In this document: piece by piece, positions 1 through 9,159 of the stretch
Position numbering within the stretch: position 1 is the first letter of the stretch
How the letters are laid out: each line of letters begins with the position of its first letter
Position numbers and translations under genes: made by a program
NCBI GenBank assembly: GCA_000472185.1
Contig: AVDB01000006.1
Span: 186,001 to 250,000, forward strand
Reading direction: 5' to 3'
DNA: 64,000 bases
Source of the DNA: Rhodobacteraceae bacterium HIMB11
GTDB lineage: Bacteria > Pseudomonadota > Alphaproteobacteria > Rhodobacterales > Rhodobacteraceae
Notes under the pieces: model-generated
Databases searched by the model: none
The model's input: the letters and a program-made list of their open reading frames with translations, nothing else
What the model was told of the DNA's origin: nothing

Positions 1-1
1 T

Positions 2-211
2 CTATTCGGCGCAGCGGGCATTCCTGATGAAGTGAAAGCAGACGTAGGTGCAGCGGTAGAGCATATCGCAGGTATCTCTGGTTACCAGAAATACATGAAA
101 GGCAACGACCTTGCCGCATTCTACACTGATTCAGCAGCAGCAACAGCGGCACAGGACACAATGTTCGCAACAATGGGCCCAGTTGTCGCAGAGATCATCA
201 AAAACCAATAA
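2..211 (+). CDS. tctC: TTT transporter periplasmic solute-binding protein, C-terminal end (TctC family)
   Basis: The window opens inside this gene; only the last 69 residues are present, ending in TAA. The visible part has the look of a TctC-type binding protein tail (an IPDEV stretch, then an Ala-rich helix ending AEIIKNQ). The main support is position: tctB and tctA of a tripartite tricarboxylate transporter follow at once. In this family the protein sits in the periplasm and hands a carboxylate to the TctAB membrane pair. The ligand cannot be judged from the fragment. Confidence 0.72.
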   Translation, partial: LFGAAGIPDEVKADVGAAVEHIAGISGYQKYMKGNDLAAFYTDSAAATAAQDTMFATMGPVVAEIIKNQ

Positions 212-228
212 TCCGGTTTAACGGATTT

Positions 229-255
229 AAGGCAGGCTCTTAGTGGGCCTGCCTT
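229..255 (+). other. intercistronic hairpin tctC-tctB
   Basis: A perfect 9-bp inverted repeat (AAGGCAGGC / GCCTGCCTT, 9-nt loop) lies 18 bases after the tctC stop. A smaller 6-bp hairpin precedes it at 210-227. No U-run follows, so this is more likely an mRNA-stabilising or attenuating element than a full terminator. A GTG at 243 lies inside the loop, which argues against it being the tctB start. Confidence 0.5.
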
Positions 256-287
256 ACCATTTGAAACGCACGAAAGGTGATAAGCGC

Positions 288-797
288 GTGGATTATCAAA
301 AATACAAAGTCAAAGTCGAATACGGCGTAAGTGCCGTTGTCATGCTGGTTGGGGTATTTTTTATTATCCAAGCCTTTACCATTGATACAACACGCGAGGT
401 TGTTGGGCCACGAACATTGCCCATGATCCTTGCGGTTTCGATGGTGTTGGGGGGCCTGTTTCTATTGTTTCGGGCCTATGCAGGGAAAGCGGGCGATTTA
501 CGCGATGGCTATGGCTTCCTTGAAAGCGATGTAAAACGCATTTTTTTGGTCATCGCCTGTGGTGCGCTATTTGTCGTCACATTTTGGGCCTTTGGATATT
601 TCATTGCATTGATCGTCACGGTCGTTGCGATGTTAAGCACCTTTGACGTGAAAAGTTGGAGCAAAAAGATCCTAAGCGGCGTTTTGCTGGCCTTTATCTT
701 TCAATGGCTCTTCATGGGGATCATGTTGTTAAACGATCCCAAAGGCGCGCTGTTTGACATGCGCCCATACACCAACTGGATTACAGGAGCACAATAA
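288..797 (+). CDS. tctB: TTT transporter small membrane subunit (TctB family)
   Basis: This 169-residue protein would be the four-helix small permease subunit that works with TctA in proton- or sodium-driven carboxylate uptake. Hydrophobic segments are visible near residues 10-30, 45-65, 85-110 and 125-150, and the length suits TctB. The GTG at 288 is preferred because GAAAGGTGA lies 7 bases upstream. An in-frame GTG at 243 falls inside a hairpin loop. It sits between tctC and tctA in the usual TTT gene order. Confidence 0.8.
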   Translation: MDYQKYKVKVEYGVSAVVMLVGVFFIIQAFTIDTTREVVGPRTLPMILAVSMVLGGLFLLFRAYAGKAGDLRDGYGFLESDVKRIFLVIACGALFVVTFWAFGYFIALIVTVVAMLSTFDVKSWSKKILSGVLLAFIFQWLFMGIMLLNDPKGALFDMRPYTNWITGAQ

Positions 798-798
798 G

Positions 799-2424
799 AT
801 GTTTCAAAACCAATGTGCAAACCTTCAAACGTTTTTTGAAAACGCGGGCTTTTTGTCCATCTTCTATGATATTTCCTGTGGTTTTGTTGTTCTATTCAAC
901 GATCCATATGCCCTAATCTTTGTGGTTCTTGCGGCGATCGTGGGCATCGTGTTTGGCGCCCTGCCTGGTCTAACGGCCGCGGCCGCAATCGCGATGATGT
1001 TGCCGATTTTGATCGCATATAATGATGAAATCGGTGGTTTGGCGGGCCTTGCCTTTCTCTATGTGATCGGGAAATCAGGGCGATACGGCGGATCCATCGC
1101 CGCGATTTTGTTTAACACACCTGGCACGGCGGCCTCGGCTGCAACCATGCAAGATGGCTATCCCATGACACAAAAGGGTAAAGCAGGTAAGGCGTTGAAA
1201 TCCGCAACCATTGCATCGGCCTTTGGGGATTATTTTGGTGAAATCATCCTGATTTTCGGGGCTGTGTCGATTGCGGCCTTTACACGTAAATTTGGTCCAC
1301 CTGAAAACTTTGCTATCTATCTGATGGCCTTTGTTGTGATCGGATCGGTTGTGACCGACAGTATCGTGAAAGGTATCATTTCAACCCTCTTTGGCGCGGT
1401 CATCGGTTTGATCGGCGAAGACGTCATCACAGGCCAATTCAAAATGACCATGGGCATTGATGAATTGGAATCTGGCATGGCGTTGGTTCCCCTACTGATC
1501 GGTGTTTTCGTAATTTCAGAGGTGATTGTTCAAGCGGAAAAAGCCGCAAAAATCAAAATGATGGATGTCGCCCCCGAAGCGAATTTGGACAAAAGCGAAG
1601 ATTATTTCACGTGGGCAGAATTCAAACGCTGCACACCACTTATGTTCCGCTCCTCTATCTATGGATCTCTGATCGGGATGATGCCAGGTTTGGGATCATC
1701 GGTTGCCTGTTTCGTCGCCTATGGCGAAGAAAAACGTCGCGCAAAAAACAAGGACGAATGGGGCACAGGGATAGTCGAAGGCATCGTTGCACCAGAATCT
1801 GCAAACAATGCCGTTTCTGGCCCATCCATGATCCCACTGCTGACCTTGGGTATTCCTGGGTCCACAATTGCGGCCGTTTTGATTGGTATGTTCCTTGTCA
1901 ACGGATTGCAGCCTGGGCCAACAATCTTTGCAACCGAACCACCCCTATTCATGGGTGGTCAGTTGATCAGCCCGCGTGAGTTTATCTTTGGCATCTTTGC
2001 AGCGGGTCTGATCGGCATCGCGGCCTATGCGTTTATCGGTTATTTCGCGGCCTCATGGGTTGGAAAAATTATCGCCTATCTGCCAACGCAATATCTCTAT
2101 CCCTTCATCTTTATGACAGCGCTTGCGGCCAGCTATTCGTCACGCGCATCTATCTGGGATGTAGGGTTTGCCTTGTTGTTTGGTGTGATCGGATACGCCA
2201 TGCGGCGCACAAATTTCTCGGCTGCGGCGTTCATTATCGCCTTTGTTCTGACATCTAGTATGGAAGAGGCCTTCCGTCAGTCGATGATCATTTCTGATAC
2301 GGGGTTCTTTATCTTCACCAGTTTTGAATATCAGGGCAAATTCTCTTATGCCCCGATCTTCTTGATGATTGGTGCGGCTGTGGTGATCATGCGCGCGTGG
2401 TCATCCTTTAAAACGCCTAAGTAA
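799..2424 (+). CDS. tctA: TTT transporter large permease (TctA family)
   Basis: At 541 residues this is the main translocation subunit of a TTT carboxylate transporter. It has the two family signature regions: GALPGLTAAAAIAMMLP with GGSIAAILFNTPGT in the first half, and GMMPGLGSSVACFVAYGEE with APESANNAVSGPSMIPLL in the second half, each among many hydrophobic segments. The ATG at 799 follows a CAGGAG box by 9 bases and the tctB stop by one base. A second, independent TctA is encoded at 41506-42996. The substrate is unknown; downstream genes suggest a di- or tricarboxylate. Confidence 0.93.
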   Translation: MFQNQCANLQTFFENAGFLSIFYDISCGFVVLFNDPYALIFVVLAAIVGIVFGALPGLTAAAAIAMMLPILIAYNDEIGGLAGLAFLYVIGKSGRYGGSIAAILFNTPGTAASAATMQDGYPMTQKGKAGKALKSATIASAFGDYFGEIILIFGAVSIAAFTRKFGPPENFAIYLMAFVVIGSVVTDSIVKGIISTLFGAVIGLIGEDVITGQFKMTMGIDELESGMALVPLLIGVFVISEVIVQAEKAAKIKMMDVAPEANLDKSEDYFTWAEFKRCTPLMFRSSIYGSLIGMMPGLGSSVACFVAYGEEKRRAKNKDEWGTGIVEGIVAPESANNAVSGPSMIPLLTLGIPGSTIAAVLIGMFLVNGLQPGPTIFATEPPLFMGGQLISPREFIFGIFAAGLIGIAAYAFIGYFAASWVGKIIAYLPTQYLYPFIFMTALAASYSSRASIWDVGFALLFGVIGYAMRRTNFSAAAFIIAFVLTSSMEEAFRQSMIISDTGFFIFTSFEYQGKFSYAPIFLMIGAAVVIMRAWSSFKTPK

Positions 2425-2445
2425 GGAAAGCTAAACGGTACACCG

Positions 2446-3489
2446 ATGTTTGATTTACGCATACTCTGGATCTTTGTTTTCGGACTGGTTGGGGGTGTGA
2501 TCGCACAATTCATCGGTGCACCGATGCCCTTTATGTTGGGCGCAATATTCGGATCTGCCTGCTTTGTCCTGTGGTACGAACGAGGGGACCGTCAGCTTCC
2601 GAAACTGACCCGATGGGTGCGATTGATCTTTATGTCGGTGATCGGCACCATGATCGGGTCGCGCTTTACGCCCGAATTACTGGTCCTGCTGCCACAGTTT
2701 TGGTTCTCAATTGCGGCCCTTCTCCCTTACATCCTACTGGCGCATGGCGGTGGCTATGCGATTATGCGCTTGATCGGGGGATACCAGAAAAAGGATGCCT
2801 ATTACGCCGCCCTGCCCGGTGGCATCGTGGATTCTGCCGTCTTGGCCGAGGCTGCGGGCGCCGATTTACGGATCGTCACGGCGCAACATTTCATCCGTAT
2901 CATCATGGTCGTCACATCAATCCCTGTCCTTTTCTTTTTAATCACAGGAGAGGCAGTTGGATCATTGGCAGGTGAAACCATGGTGCGTGCAACGGAATAT
3001 AGCGTTGTTGATCTGCTCCTGATCCTTGCCATCGGGTTCACGGGGTTAACAATTGGACGGCTGTTACGCTTGCCTGTTTCCCATATGTTGGGCCCCCTTT
3101 TCCTAAGCCTTGCGTTAACACTGACAGGCACAATTGAAATCCATTTCCCCAACTGGCTGGGGGATTTGGCGCAATATATGGTGGGCTGTGCATTAGGTGC
3201 ACAGTTTTCGGGTGTGTCGCGCAAACTATTGGTGCGGGGCTTGGGTATGGGGCTATTGGCAGGTACCTATATGCTGTCCCTTGCGGCTGGCTTTGCTCTA
3301 ATCCTAACCCAATATCTGCCCACGGAATTTGGCGTGATGTTCGTAAGCTTTGCCGCTGGTGGCTTGGCCGAGATGAGCTTGATCGCGCTTTCGCTGAACT
3401 TTAATCCAATCGTGGTCGCCATTCACCATTTGGTGCGGATCACATTGACCATCTTTTGCGGAAAACTCTTGGAAAAATACGTCAGATGA
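2446..3489 (+). CDS. AbrB family membrane protein
   Basis: The 347-residue polytopic membrane protein shows the internal duplication of the AbrB/PF05145 family, often misannotated as ammonia monooxygenase. The repeated element reads GGVIAQFIGAPMPFMLGAIFGSA near the start and TIGRLLRLPVSHMLGPLFLS in the second half, with AGGLAEMSLIAL near the end. Family members commonly lie beside TTT transporters, but their biochemical role is not settled. It starts 21 bases after tctA and is probably cotranscribed. I would treat it as an accessory membrane protein or transporter of unknown substrate. Confidence 0.78.
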   Translation: MFDLRILWIFVFGLVGGVIAQFIGAPMPFMLGAIFGSACFVLWYERGDRQLPKLTRWVRLIFMSVIGTMIGSRFTPELLVLLPQFWFSIAALLPYILLAHGGGYAIMRLIGGYQKKDAYYAALPGGIVDSAVLAEAAGADLRIVTAQHFIRIIMVVTSIPVLFFLITGEAVGSLAGETMVRATEYSVVDLLLILAIGFTGLTIGRLLRLPVSHMLGPLFLSLALTLTGTIEIHFPNWLGDLAQYMVGCALGAQFSGVSRKLLVRGLGMGLLAGTYMLSLAAGFALILTQYLPTEFGVMFVSFAAGGLAEMSLIALSLNFNPIVVAIHHLVRITLTIFCGKLLEKYVR

Positions 3490-3545
3490 CTTGCAACCTT
3501 GGCTGATCAAGGGTCTAGTTTCGCTAACATAAAAGGGAGAAGAAT

Positions 3546-4739
3546 ATGCCACACCAACCCGCGTCTGCAGCACTATCCCATATTCGCGTACTTGATTTAA
3601 CACGCGTACGCTCTGGCCCAACAGCCGTGCGCCAATTGGCGGATTGGGGCGCCGATGTCATCAAAATCGAACAACCTGAATCGCTTGAGGCCGATGGCGC
3701 ATTGGGCGCGGGTCGCAATACACCTGATTGGCAAAACCTTCAGCGCAATCGCCGTAGCCTGACGCTGAACCTAAAGTCAGACGAAGGCAAAGAGATTTTC
3801 CTAAAACTTGTCAAAACAGCGGATGTTGTTGTCGAAAACTTCCGCCCCGACGTTAAGGATCGGTTGGGCATCGATTACGAAAGCCTAAAGGCATTAAACC
3901 CCAAAATCATTCTTGCCAGCATTTCGGGTTTTGGACAAACGGGCCCCTATGCCAAACGTCCAGGATTTGACCAGATTGCCCAAGGCATGGGGGGGTTAAT
4001 GTCCATCACGGGCGATCCTGAGGGGGGACCAATGCGCGTGGGTATCCCCATTGCTGATCTGACCGCGGGCCTCTTTTGCGCATTGGGCATTTTGACGGCC
4101 CTTCTGGAACGTGAAAAATCGGGTGAAGGTCAGTGGCTTCACACCTCACTTCTGCAATCACAGGCCTTTATGCTGGACTTCCAAGCGGCCCGTTGGTTGA
4201 TGAAGGAAGAGGTTGCGCCGCAGGTTGGCAACGAACACCCAACCAGCATTCCAACAAACCGCTTTTTAACGCAGGACGGCGCGGTCAATATCGCCGTTGC
4301 AGGCAACGAAACATGGCGCCGCCTGTGTGATGCATTGGGCAAGCCCGAGTGGTTTGAACATGCGGATTACAAAACAAACGCGGATCGACGTGAAAATCGT
4401 GACCGTCTGAACGGCGAAATTGCGGATATTATTGCAACCAAAACCAGCGCCGAATGGGTGGATGCCCTAACCGCTGCTGGTGTTCCCTGTGGACCGATTT
4501 ACAAAATCGACGAAATGTTTGCCGATCCACAGGTTCAACATTTGGGCATTGCACAACCTCTGAACACCGTGCCGTTTGGGGACACCCATGCCATGGGTCA
4601 ACCCGTGCAATTGACGCGCACGCCATCACAATTGGTGGGAACGCCCCCGACACGTGGCGAACATACCTTGGAAATCCTAGAAGAATTGGGGATCAACGCA
4701 GACCAGGCGGCGACCCTAAAAGATAACTCAATCGTTTGA
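3546..4739 (+). CDS. family III (CaiB/BaiF) CoA-transferase
   Basis: This 397-residue protein should transfer CoA between two carboxylic acids through an aspartyl-CoA thioester. The N-terminus (SHIRVLDLTRVRSGPTAVRQLADWGADVIKIE) is the class signature. It is followed by NRRSLTLNLKSDEGKEIF, VENFRPDVKDRLGIDYE and SGFGQTGPYAKRPGFDQIAQGMGGLMSITG; the D of PGFDQI is the expected nucleophile. A GGGAGAAGAAT box precedes the ATG. It starts a catabolic run with a crotonase and a malonyl-CoA synthetase. The acid substrate cannot be read from sequence; a dicarboxylate is plausible from the neighbours. Confidence 0.9.
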   Translation: MPHQPASAALSHIRVLDLTRVRSGPTAVRQLADWGADVIKIEQPESLEADGALGAGRNTPDWQNLQRNRRSLTLNLKSDEGKEIFLKLVKTADVVVENFRPDVKDRLGIDYESLKALNPKIILASISGFGQTGPYAKRPGFDQIAQGMGGLMSITGDPEGGPMRVGIPIADLTAGLFCALGILTALLEREKSGEGQWLHTSLLQSQAFMLDFQAARWLMKEEVAPQVGNEHPTSIPTNRFLTQDGAVNIAVAGNETWRRLCDALGKPEWFEHADYKTNADRRENRDRLNGEIADIIATKTSAEWVDALTAAGVPCGPIYKIDEMFADPQVQHLGIAQPLNTVPFGDTHAMGQPVQLTRTPSQLVGTPPTRGEHTLEILEELGINADQAATLKDNSIV

Positions 4740-4755
4740 AGCGAAAGACACCGAC

Positions 4756-5565
4756 ATGACCATCGAACTGGACCTGCCAACGGACAAAATCAAAGGCGCG
4801 ATCAAAGGCGCCGCCGGGCATATCATTTTTAACAACCCCGAACGCCACAATGCGGTTTCATTAGAAATGTGGGATGCGGTTGAAGTGGCGCTAAACGCGT
4901 TCATGGAAAACGACGATGTGCGCATTGTCATTCTGTCTGGTGCGGGGGGCAAGGCGTTTGTTTCGGGTGCGGATATTTCCAAATTTGAAAAAGAGCGCGG
5001 ATCAAAAGACGCCACCGAACACTACAACGCGCGCCTTAAGGTCGTCTATGATACCATTGAAAACTATCCAAAACCCACGATGGCAATGATCAACGGCCAT
5101 TGCATTGGCGGCGGTCTGAATTTGGCAGCCTGCACCGATATCCGCGTCGCATCCGATAAATCACGCTTTGCCATGCCTGCGGCGAAATTGGCCTTGGGTT
5201 ATCCCTTTGATGCCATTCGCAGGTTGGTGAACGCCGTGGGTGCAGCCAGCGCCAAACAACTGATGTTCACCGCGAAATCAATTGATGCAGATACCGCATT
5301 GCGCATCGGATTTATCCAAGAAGTCGTTGCAGAAGAAGATTTGGCAGAACGCGTTGATGCCCTATCCGGCACGATCGCGGGCAATGCCCCGCTAACCATT
5401 CAGGCCATGAAATTCATTGCAACACAAGTCATGCAATCCGACCCCGCAAAACGCGATCTGGCAAAATGCGATGAAATGGTTGCCGCCTGTTTTGCATCCG
5501 AAGATTATGTTGAAGGACGCAAGGCATTCATGGAAAAACGCAAACCAGAGTTTAAAGGCCGCTAA
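4756..5565 (+). CDS. crotonase-fold enzyme, decarboxylase-like subgroup
   Basis: This 269-residue crotonase-superfamily protein has the oxyanion-hole regions (FVSGADISKF near residue 75, NGHCIGGGLNLAAC near 115). Both glutamates used by true enoyl-CoA hydratases are missing: the GGGxE position is Asn and the PE position is Ala. The segment KLALGYPFDAIRRL and the C-terminus SEDYVEGRKAFMEKRKPEF instead resemble, from memory, E. coli methylmalonyl-CoA decarboxylase (ScpB/YgfG). The aligned Tyr is kept, but the ScpB His is Ala here. With a malonyl-CoA synthetase next door, a (methyl)malonyl-CoA-type decarboxylase is a reasonable guess; another crotonase reaction is possible. Confidence 0.8.
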   Translation: MTIELDLPTDKIKGAIKGAAGHIIFNNPERHNAVSLEMWDAVEVALNAFMENDDVRIVILSGAGGKAFVSGADISKFEKERGSKDATEHYNARLKVVYDTIENYPKPTMAMINGHCIGGGLNLAACTDIRVASDKSRFAMPAAKLALGYPFDAIRRLVNAVGAASAKQLMFTAKSIDADTALRIGFIQEVVAEEDLAERVDALSGTIAGNAPLTIQAMKFIATQVMQSDPAKRDLAKCDEMVAACFASEDYVEGRKAFMEKRKPEFKGR

Positions 5566-5566
5566 C

Positions 5567-7078
5567 ATGAACATGCTCTTTGATGCCCTTGTGGCCCCGC
5601 TTGAATCGCGCAGCGATGCGGTTTTGATCCGACCTGATAATTCCGAGGTCACTGGTGAACAGTTGTTCGCACTATCGGGACAAATCGCCAATGTCTTGCA
5701 CGATGCGGGTGTGAAACCTGGTCACCGTGTTGCGATGCAATGCGAAAAATCGGTCGAGGCTTTGGCGCTTTATCTGGCATGTTTGCGTGTTGGATCGCTG
5801 TTTCTGCCCCTGAACACGGCCTATATGCCCGCCGAAATGGACTATTTCGTGGGCGACGCAGAACCCACCGTTGTTGTGTCCTCAATCAAGGCGGCGGATC
5901 AAATGGCGCCGATATGCGCAAATCACAACGCCACCTTGTTCACGCTGGGCGAAAACTCAGATGGGACATTGATGGACGCGGCACGCGCCGCAGCAACCGA
6001 TTGTCCCGTAGCAGAACGTGGGCCCGATGATTTGGCGGTCATCCTTTATACATCTGGAACAACAGGCAGGTCCAAGGGCGCGATGCTAAGCCACAAAAAC
6101 CTGCTGTCTAATGCTGAAAGCCTGTCAGAGGCATGGCGTTTCACATCAGACGATCGTTTATTACACGCGCTGCCGATTTTTCATGCGCATGGCTTGTTTG
6201 TGGCCGTAAACGTTTCCTTGAACGTTGGGGCCTCTATGATCTTTTTGCCGAAATTCGACATCGATGTTGTGATGGAGAAAATCGGGAATGCGACCACGAT
6301 GATGGGCGTTCCAACATTTTACACACGTATGTTGGCAGACGCACGTTGCACCCCCGAAAATCTGGGCCACATGCGCCTGTTTGTGTCAGGCAGCGCGCCG
6401 CTGTTGGCGGAAACACACCGTGAATTTGAAGCCAAGACAGGCCAACGTATCCTTGAACGTTACGGCATGACGGAAACTACAATGAATTCGTCAAACCCCT
6501 ATGACGGGGAACGGCGTGCGGGCACAGTTGGATTTCCCCTGCCAAATATTGAATTGCGTGTCGTCGATCCAGAAACAGGCGATGAATTGCCCAAGGGCGA
6601 AATTGGCAACCTAGAGGTGCGCGGACCAAACGTGTTCCAAGGATATTGGCGCATGCCCGAAAAAACGGCTGAGGATTTCCGTGATGACGGGTTCTTTATC
6701 ACCGGGGACATCGCCAAGTTTGATCAGGATGGATATATCACCATCATTGGCAGGTCCAAGGATTTGGTGATTTCGGGCGGCTATAACGTTTATCCCAAAG
6801 AGGTTGAATCCGAAATTGATGATCTGGATGGCGTGAACGAATCCGCCGTTATCGGCGTGCCCCACCCCGATTTTGGCGAGGCCGTCGTGGCGGTTGTCGT
6901 GCCCAAATCTGGTGTGGCAATGGAGGCCGACCAAATCATTTCGCCATTGCAACAGCGATTGGCAAAATTCAAATGCCCCAAAACGGTTTTCTTTGTTGAT
7001 GCCCTGCCCCGCAACACGATGGGCAAGGTGCAAAAAAACGAATTGCGCAAAACATACGCAACTACGTTTCAGGCATAA
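5567..7078 (+). CDS. matB: malonyl-CoA synthetase (MatB type)
   Basis: The 503-residue ANL-superfamily ligase should activate malonate (or methylmalonate) with ATP and CoA. The P-loop YTSGTTGRSKGAM lies near residue 165, then LPIFHAHGLFVAVN, FVSGSAPL, and ERYGMTETTMNSSNPYDGER, which is close to the MatB-specific stretch. TGDIAKFDQDGYI follows, and the C-terminal catalytic lysine lies in NTMGKVQKNELR. The ATG at 5567 sits one base after the crotonase stop. No MatA-type malonyl-CoA decarboxylase is seen, so the crotonase at 4756 may fill that step. High confidence in family, good in substrate. Confidence 0.87.
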   Translation: MNMLFDALVAPLESRSDAVLIRPDNSEVTGEQLFALSGQIANVLHDAGVKPGHRVAMQCEKSVEALALYLACLRVGSLFLPLNTAYMPAEMDYFVGDAEPTVVVSSIKAADQMAPICANHNATLFTLGENSDGTLMDAARAAATDCPVAERGPDDLAVILYTSGTTGRSKGAMLSHKNLLSNAESLSEAWRFTSDDRLLHALPIFHAHGLFVAVNVSLNVGASMIFLPKFDIDVVMEKIGNATTMMGVPTFYTRMLADARCTPENLGHMRLFVSGSAPLLAETHREFEAKTGQRILERYGMTETTMNSSNPYDGERRAGTVGFPLPNIELRVVDPETGDELPKGEIGNLEVRGPNVFQGYWRMPEKTAEDFRDDGFFITGDIAKFDQDGYITIIGRSKDLVISGGYNVYPKEVESEIDDLDGVNESAVIGVPHPDFGEAVVAVVVPKSGVAMEADQIISPLQQRLAKFKCPKTVFFVDALPRNTMGKVQKNELRKTYATTFQA

Positions 7079-7093
7079 GGAATAGGTACACAG

Positions 7094-8185
7094 ATGACAC
7101 AAACGGCCATTCCCTATCTGTTTATGCGCGGTGGCACATCGCGCGGGCCCTATTTCAATCGTGCAGATTTACCAGAGAATTTGGATGATTTGGCACGCGT
7201 CTTGGTTGCCGTTGTCGGGTCGGGTCATCCACTAAACATCGATGGGATCGGTGGCGGCAGCGCGGTCACGACCAAGGTTGCAATGCTGTCCAAATCGGAA
7301 GACGATTGGGCCGATGTCGATTATTTCTTTGCCCAAGTTTCTGTCGAGGATGGTTTGGTTGATTTCAAACCCACCTGCGGCAACATCCTGTCAGGTGTCG
7401 GCGCGGCGGCGATTGAATTGGGCTTATATCCAGCGCAAGCGGGCGAAACCGAAATCAAAATTCGCGCCGTGAACACGGGCGCCCGGATTGTCACGCGCGT
7501 TCAAACAGACGGCAATGCCCCAATCTATGATGGGGATTTCGCGGTTGATGGGGTTCCGGGCACCGCCGCGCCCGTATCGTTGGATTTCATGCAGGTGGCG
7601 GGGTCATCCACGGGCACCTTCCTGCCCACAGGAAACATTGTCGACACCATCGACGGGATTGATGTGACCTGCATGGATGTGGCCATGCCCATGGTGATTG
7701 CGCGGGCTGCTGATTTTGGCCTGACAGGACATGAAACCCGCGAAGAGTTGGACGCAAACCGCGCCTTCTTTGACCGGATGGAGGCCATTCGTATTCAGGC
7801 AGGCGCATTAATGGGCATGGGGGATGTGACAAAATCTGTCACCCCAAAATTCGGAACTGTCGCTCCTGCGGAACAAGGTGGCACATTGGCCGTGCGTTAT
7901 TTCATGCCATGGACAACCCACCCAACGGTTGCCGTGACGGGCAGTCAATGTTTAGCGTCCTGCGCACTCACCCCCGGTTCGGTCGCCGATGGATTGGTCA
8001 CACCACCTGCAAAAGGCCCGTTAACCGTGACCTTGGAACATCCGATGGGATTGTTGGACGTGATCATTGACTATGACATCACAGATGGAGCGTTCAATCA
8101 TATCTCGGCAGGATTGATGCGCACCTGTCGCAAAATCGCCCAGGGCGAAGTTTTTGTGCCGAAATCAACTTGGGATAACACATAA
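7094..8185 (+). CDS. PrpF family isomerase/tautomerase
   Basis: This 363-residue protein has the two-lobed diaminopimelate-epimerase-like fold of the PrpF family (aconitate isomerases, 4-oxalomesaconate tautomerases). Family marks are YLFMRGGTSRGPYF at the start, GIGGGSAVTTKVAML, PTCGNILSGVGAAAIE and SSTGTFLPTGNIVD. It shifts a double bond or proton in a di/tricarboxylate and needs no cofactor. The window has a second, more GalD-like PrpF at 12352-13401, so this copy probably serves the CoA-linked carboxylate route. It overlaps the next start in TAATG. Confidence 0.85.
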   Translation: MTQTAIPYLFMRGGTSRGPYFNRADLPENLDDLARVLVAVVGSGHPLNIDGIGGGSAVTTKVAMLSKSEDDWADVDYFFAQVSVEDGLVDFKPTCGNILSGVGAAAIELGLYPAQAGETEIKIRAVNTGARIVTRVQTDGNAPIYDGDFAVDGVPGTAAPVSLDFMQVAGSSTGTFLPTGNIVDTIDGIDVTCMDVAMPMVIARAADFGLTGHETREELDANRAFFDRMEAIRIQAGALMGMGDVTKSVTPKFGTVAPAEQGGTLAVRYFMPWTTHPTVAVTGSQCLASCALTPGSVADGLVTPPAKGPLTVTLEHPMGLLDVIIDYDITDGAFNHISAGLMRTCRKIAQGEVFVPKSTWDNT

Positions 8186-9159
8186 TGAAAGTTGCGATTT
8201 TAGACGACTGGTTTGACACTTTGCGCGGCCTGCCCTGTTTTGCAAAGTTGGACGGTTTGGATGTGACTGTGTTCACCGACCATGTCGCCGATGTGGACGC
8301 CTTGGCCGAACGGCTGCGCCCCTTTGATGCGGTTGTGCTGTTTCGCGAACGCACCCCGATGCGTGCAGAGCTGTTGGATCAATTGCCAAACCTAAAATTG
8401 ATCTCGCAGCGCAGTGTTTATCCGCATGTGGATGTGGACGCATGCAATCGCAATGGTATTTTGCTGTGCTCAAATATGGTGCATGGCGACAACAGCTTTG
8501 CCGCGCCTGAATTGACATGGGCGCTGATCATGGCCGCGATGCGCAAAATTCCCCAGCAAATGAACAACATGCGTGCAGGCAATTGGCAGTTGGGTGTTGG
8601 GAAAACCATTCATGGACGCACCTTGGGCCTCTATGGCTATGGACGGATCGCCAAAATCGTTGAAGGATATGCCAAGGCATTCGGCATGAATGTGATTTGG
8701 TGGGGATCAGAGGATGGGCGCGCCCGCGCCGCAGCAGATGGCAAAACCATCGCCGAAAGCCGTGAAGCGTTTTTTGCTACTCCTGATGTTGTGTCCGTTC
8801 ACGTACGCCTAAAACCCGCGACCAAGGGCATGATTACCGCCACGGATCTGGGACAGATGCGTCAGGATGCGGTTTTCGTGAACACATCACGCGCAGGATT
8901 GATCGAAGATGGCGCATTGTTACATGCGCTTAATGCGGGCCGACCAGGGATGGCCGCACTTGACGTGTTTGACCGCGAACCCATCACGTGGGACGATGAC
9001 CCAATTGCCAAACATCCAAATGTGATCTGCACGCCCCATATTGGGTTCGTGACCGAAGATGAATTTGAACTGCAGTTTGCAGATATCTTTGATCAGGTCG
9101 CCGCATTCGCCAAGGGGGCCCCGATCCACATGATCAATCCACGGGTTTGGCAGGCTTAA
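8185..9159 (+). CDS. D-2-hydroxyacid dehydrogenase family protein
   Basis: This 324-residue NAD(P)-dependent dehydrogenase should interconvert a 2-oxoacid and its D-2-hydroxyacid. The Rossmann motif GLYGYGRIAK lies near residue 148. Catalytic positions appear in HVRLKPATKGMI (Arg region), NTSRAGLIEDGALLHAL, the DREP stretch (Glu) and CTPHIGFVTEDE (His). Its ATG overlaps the PrpF stop by one base, so the two are translationally coupled and act in the same route. It is the last gene of the plus-strand run and overlaps the end of a convergent gene by 4 bases. Confidence 0.87.
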   Translation: MKVAILDDWFDTLRGLPCFAKLDGLDVTVFTDHVADVDALAERLRPFDAVVLFRERTPMRAELLDQLPNLKLISQRSVYPHVDVDACNRNGILLCSNMVHGDNSFAAPELTWALIMAAMRKIPQQMNNMRAGNWQLGVGKTIHGRTLGLYGYGRIAKIVEGYAKAFGMNVIWWGSEDGRARAAADGKTIAESREAFFATPDVVSVHVRLKPATKGMITATDLGQMRQDAVFVNTSRAGLIEDGALLHALNAGRPGMAALDVFDREPITWDDDPIAKHPNVICTPHIGFVTEDEFELQFADIFDQVAAFAKGAPIHMINPRVWQA

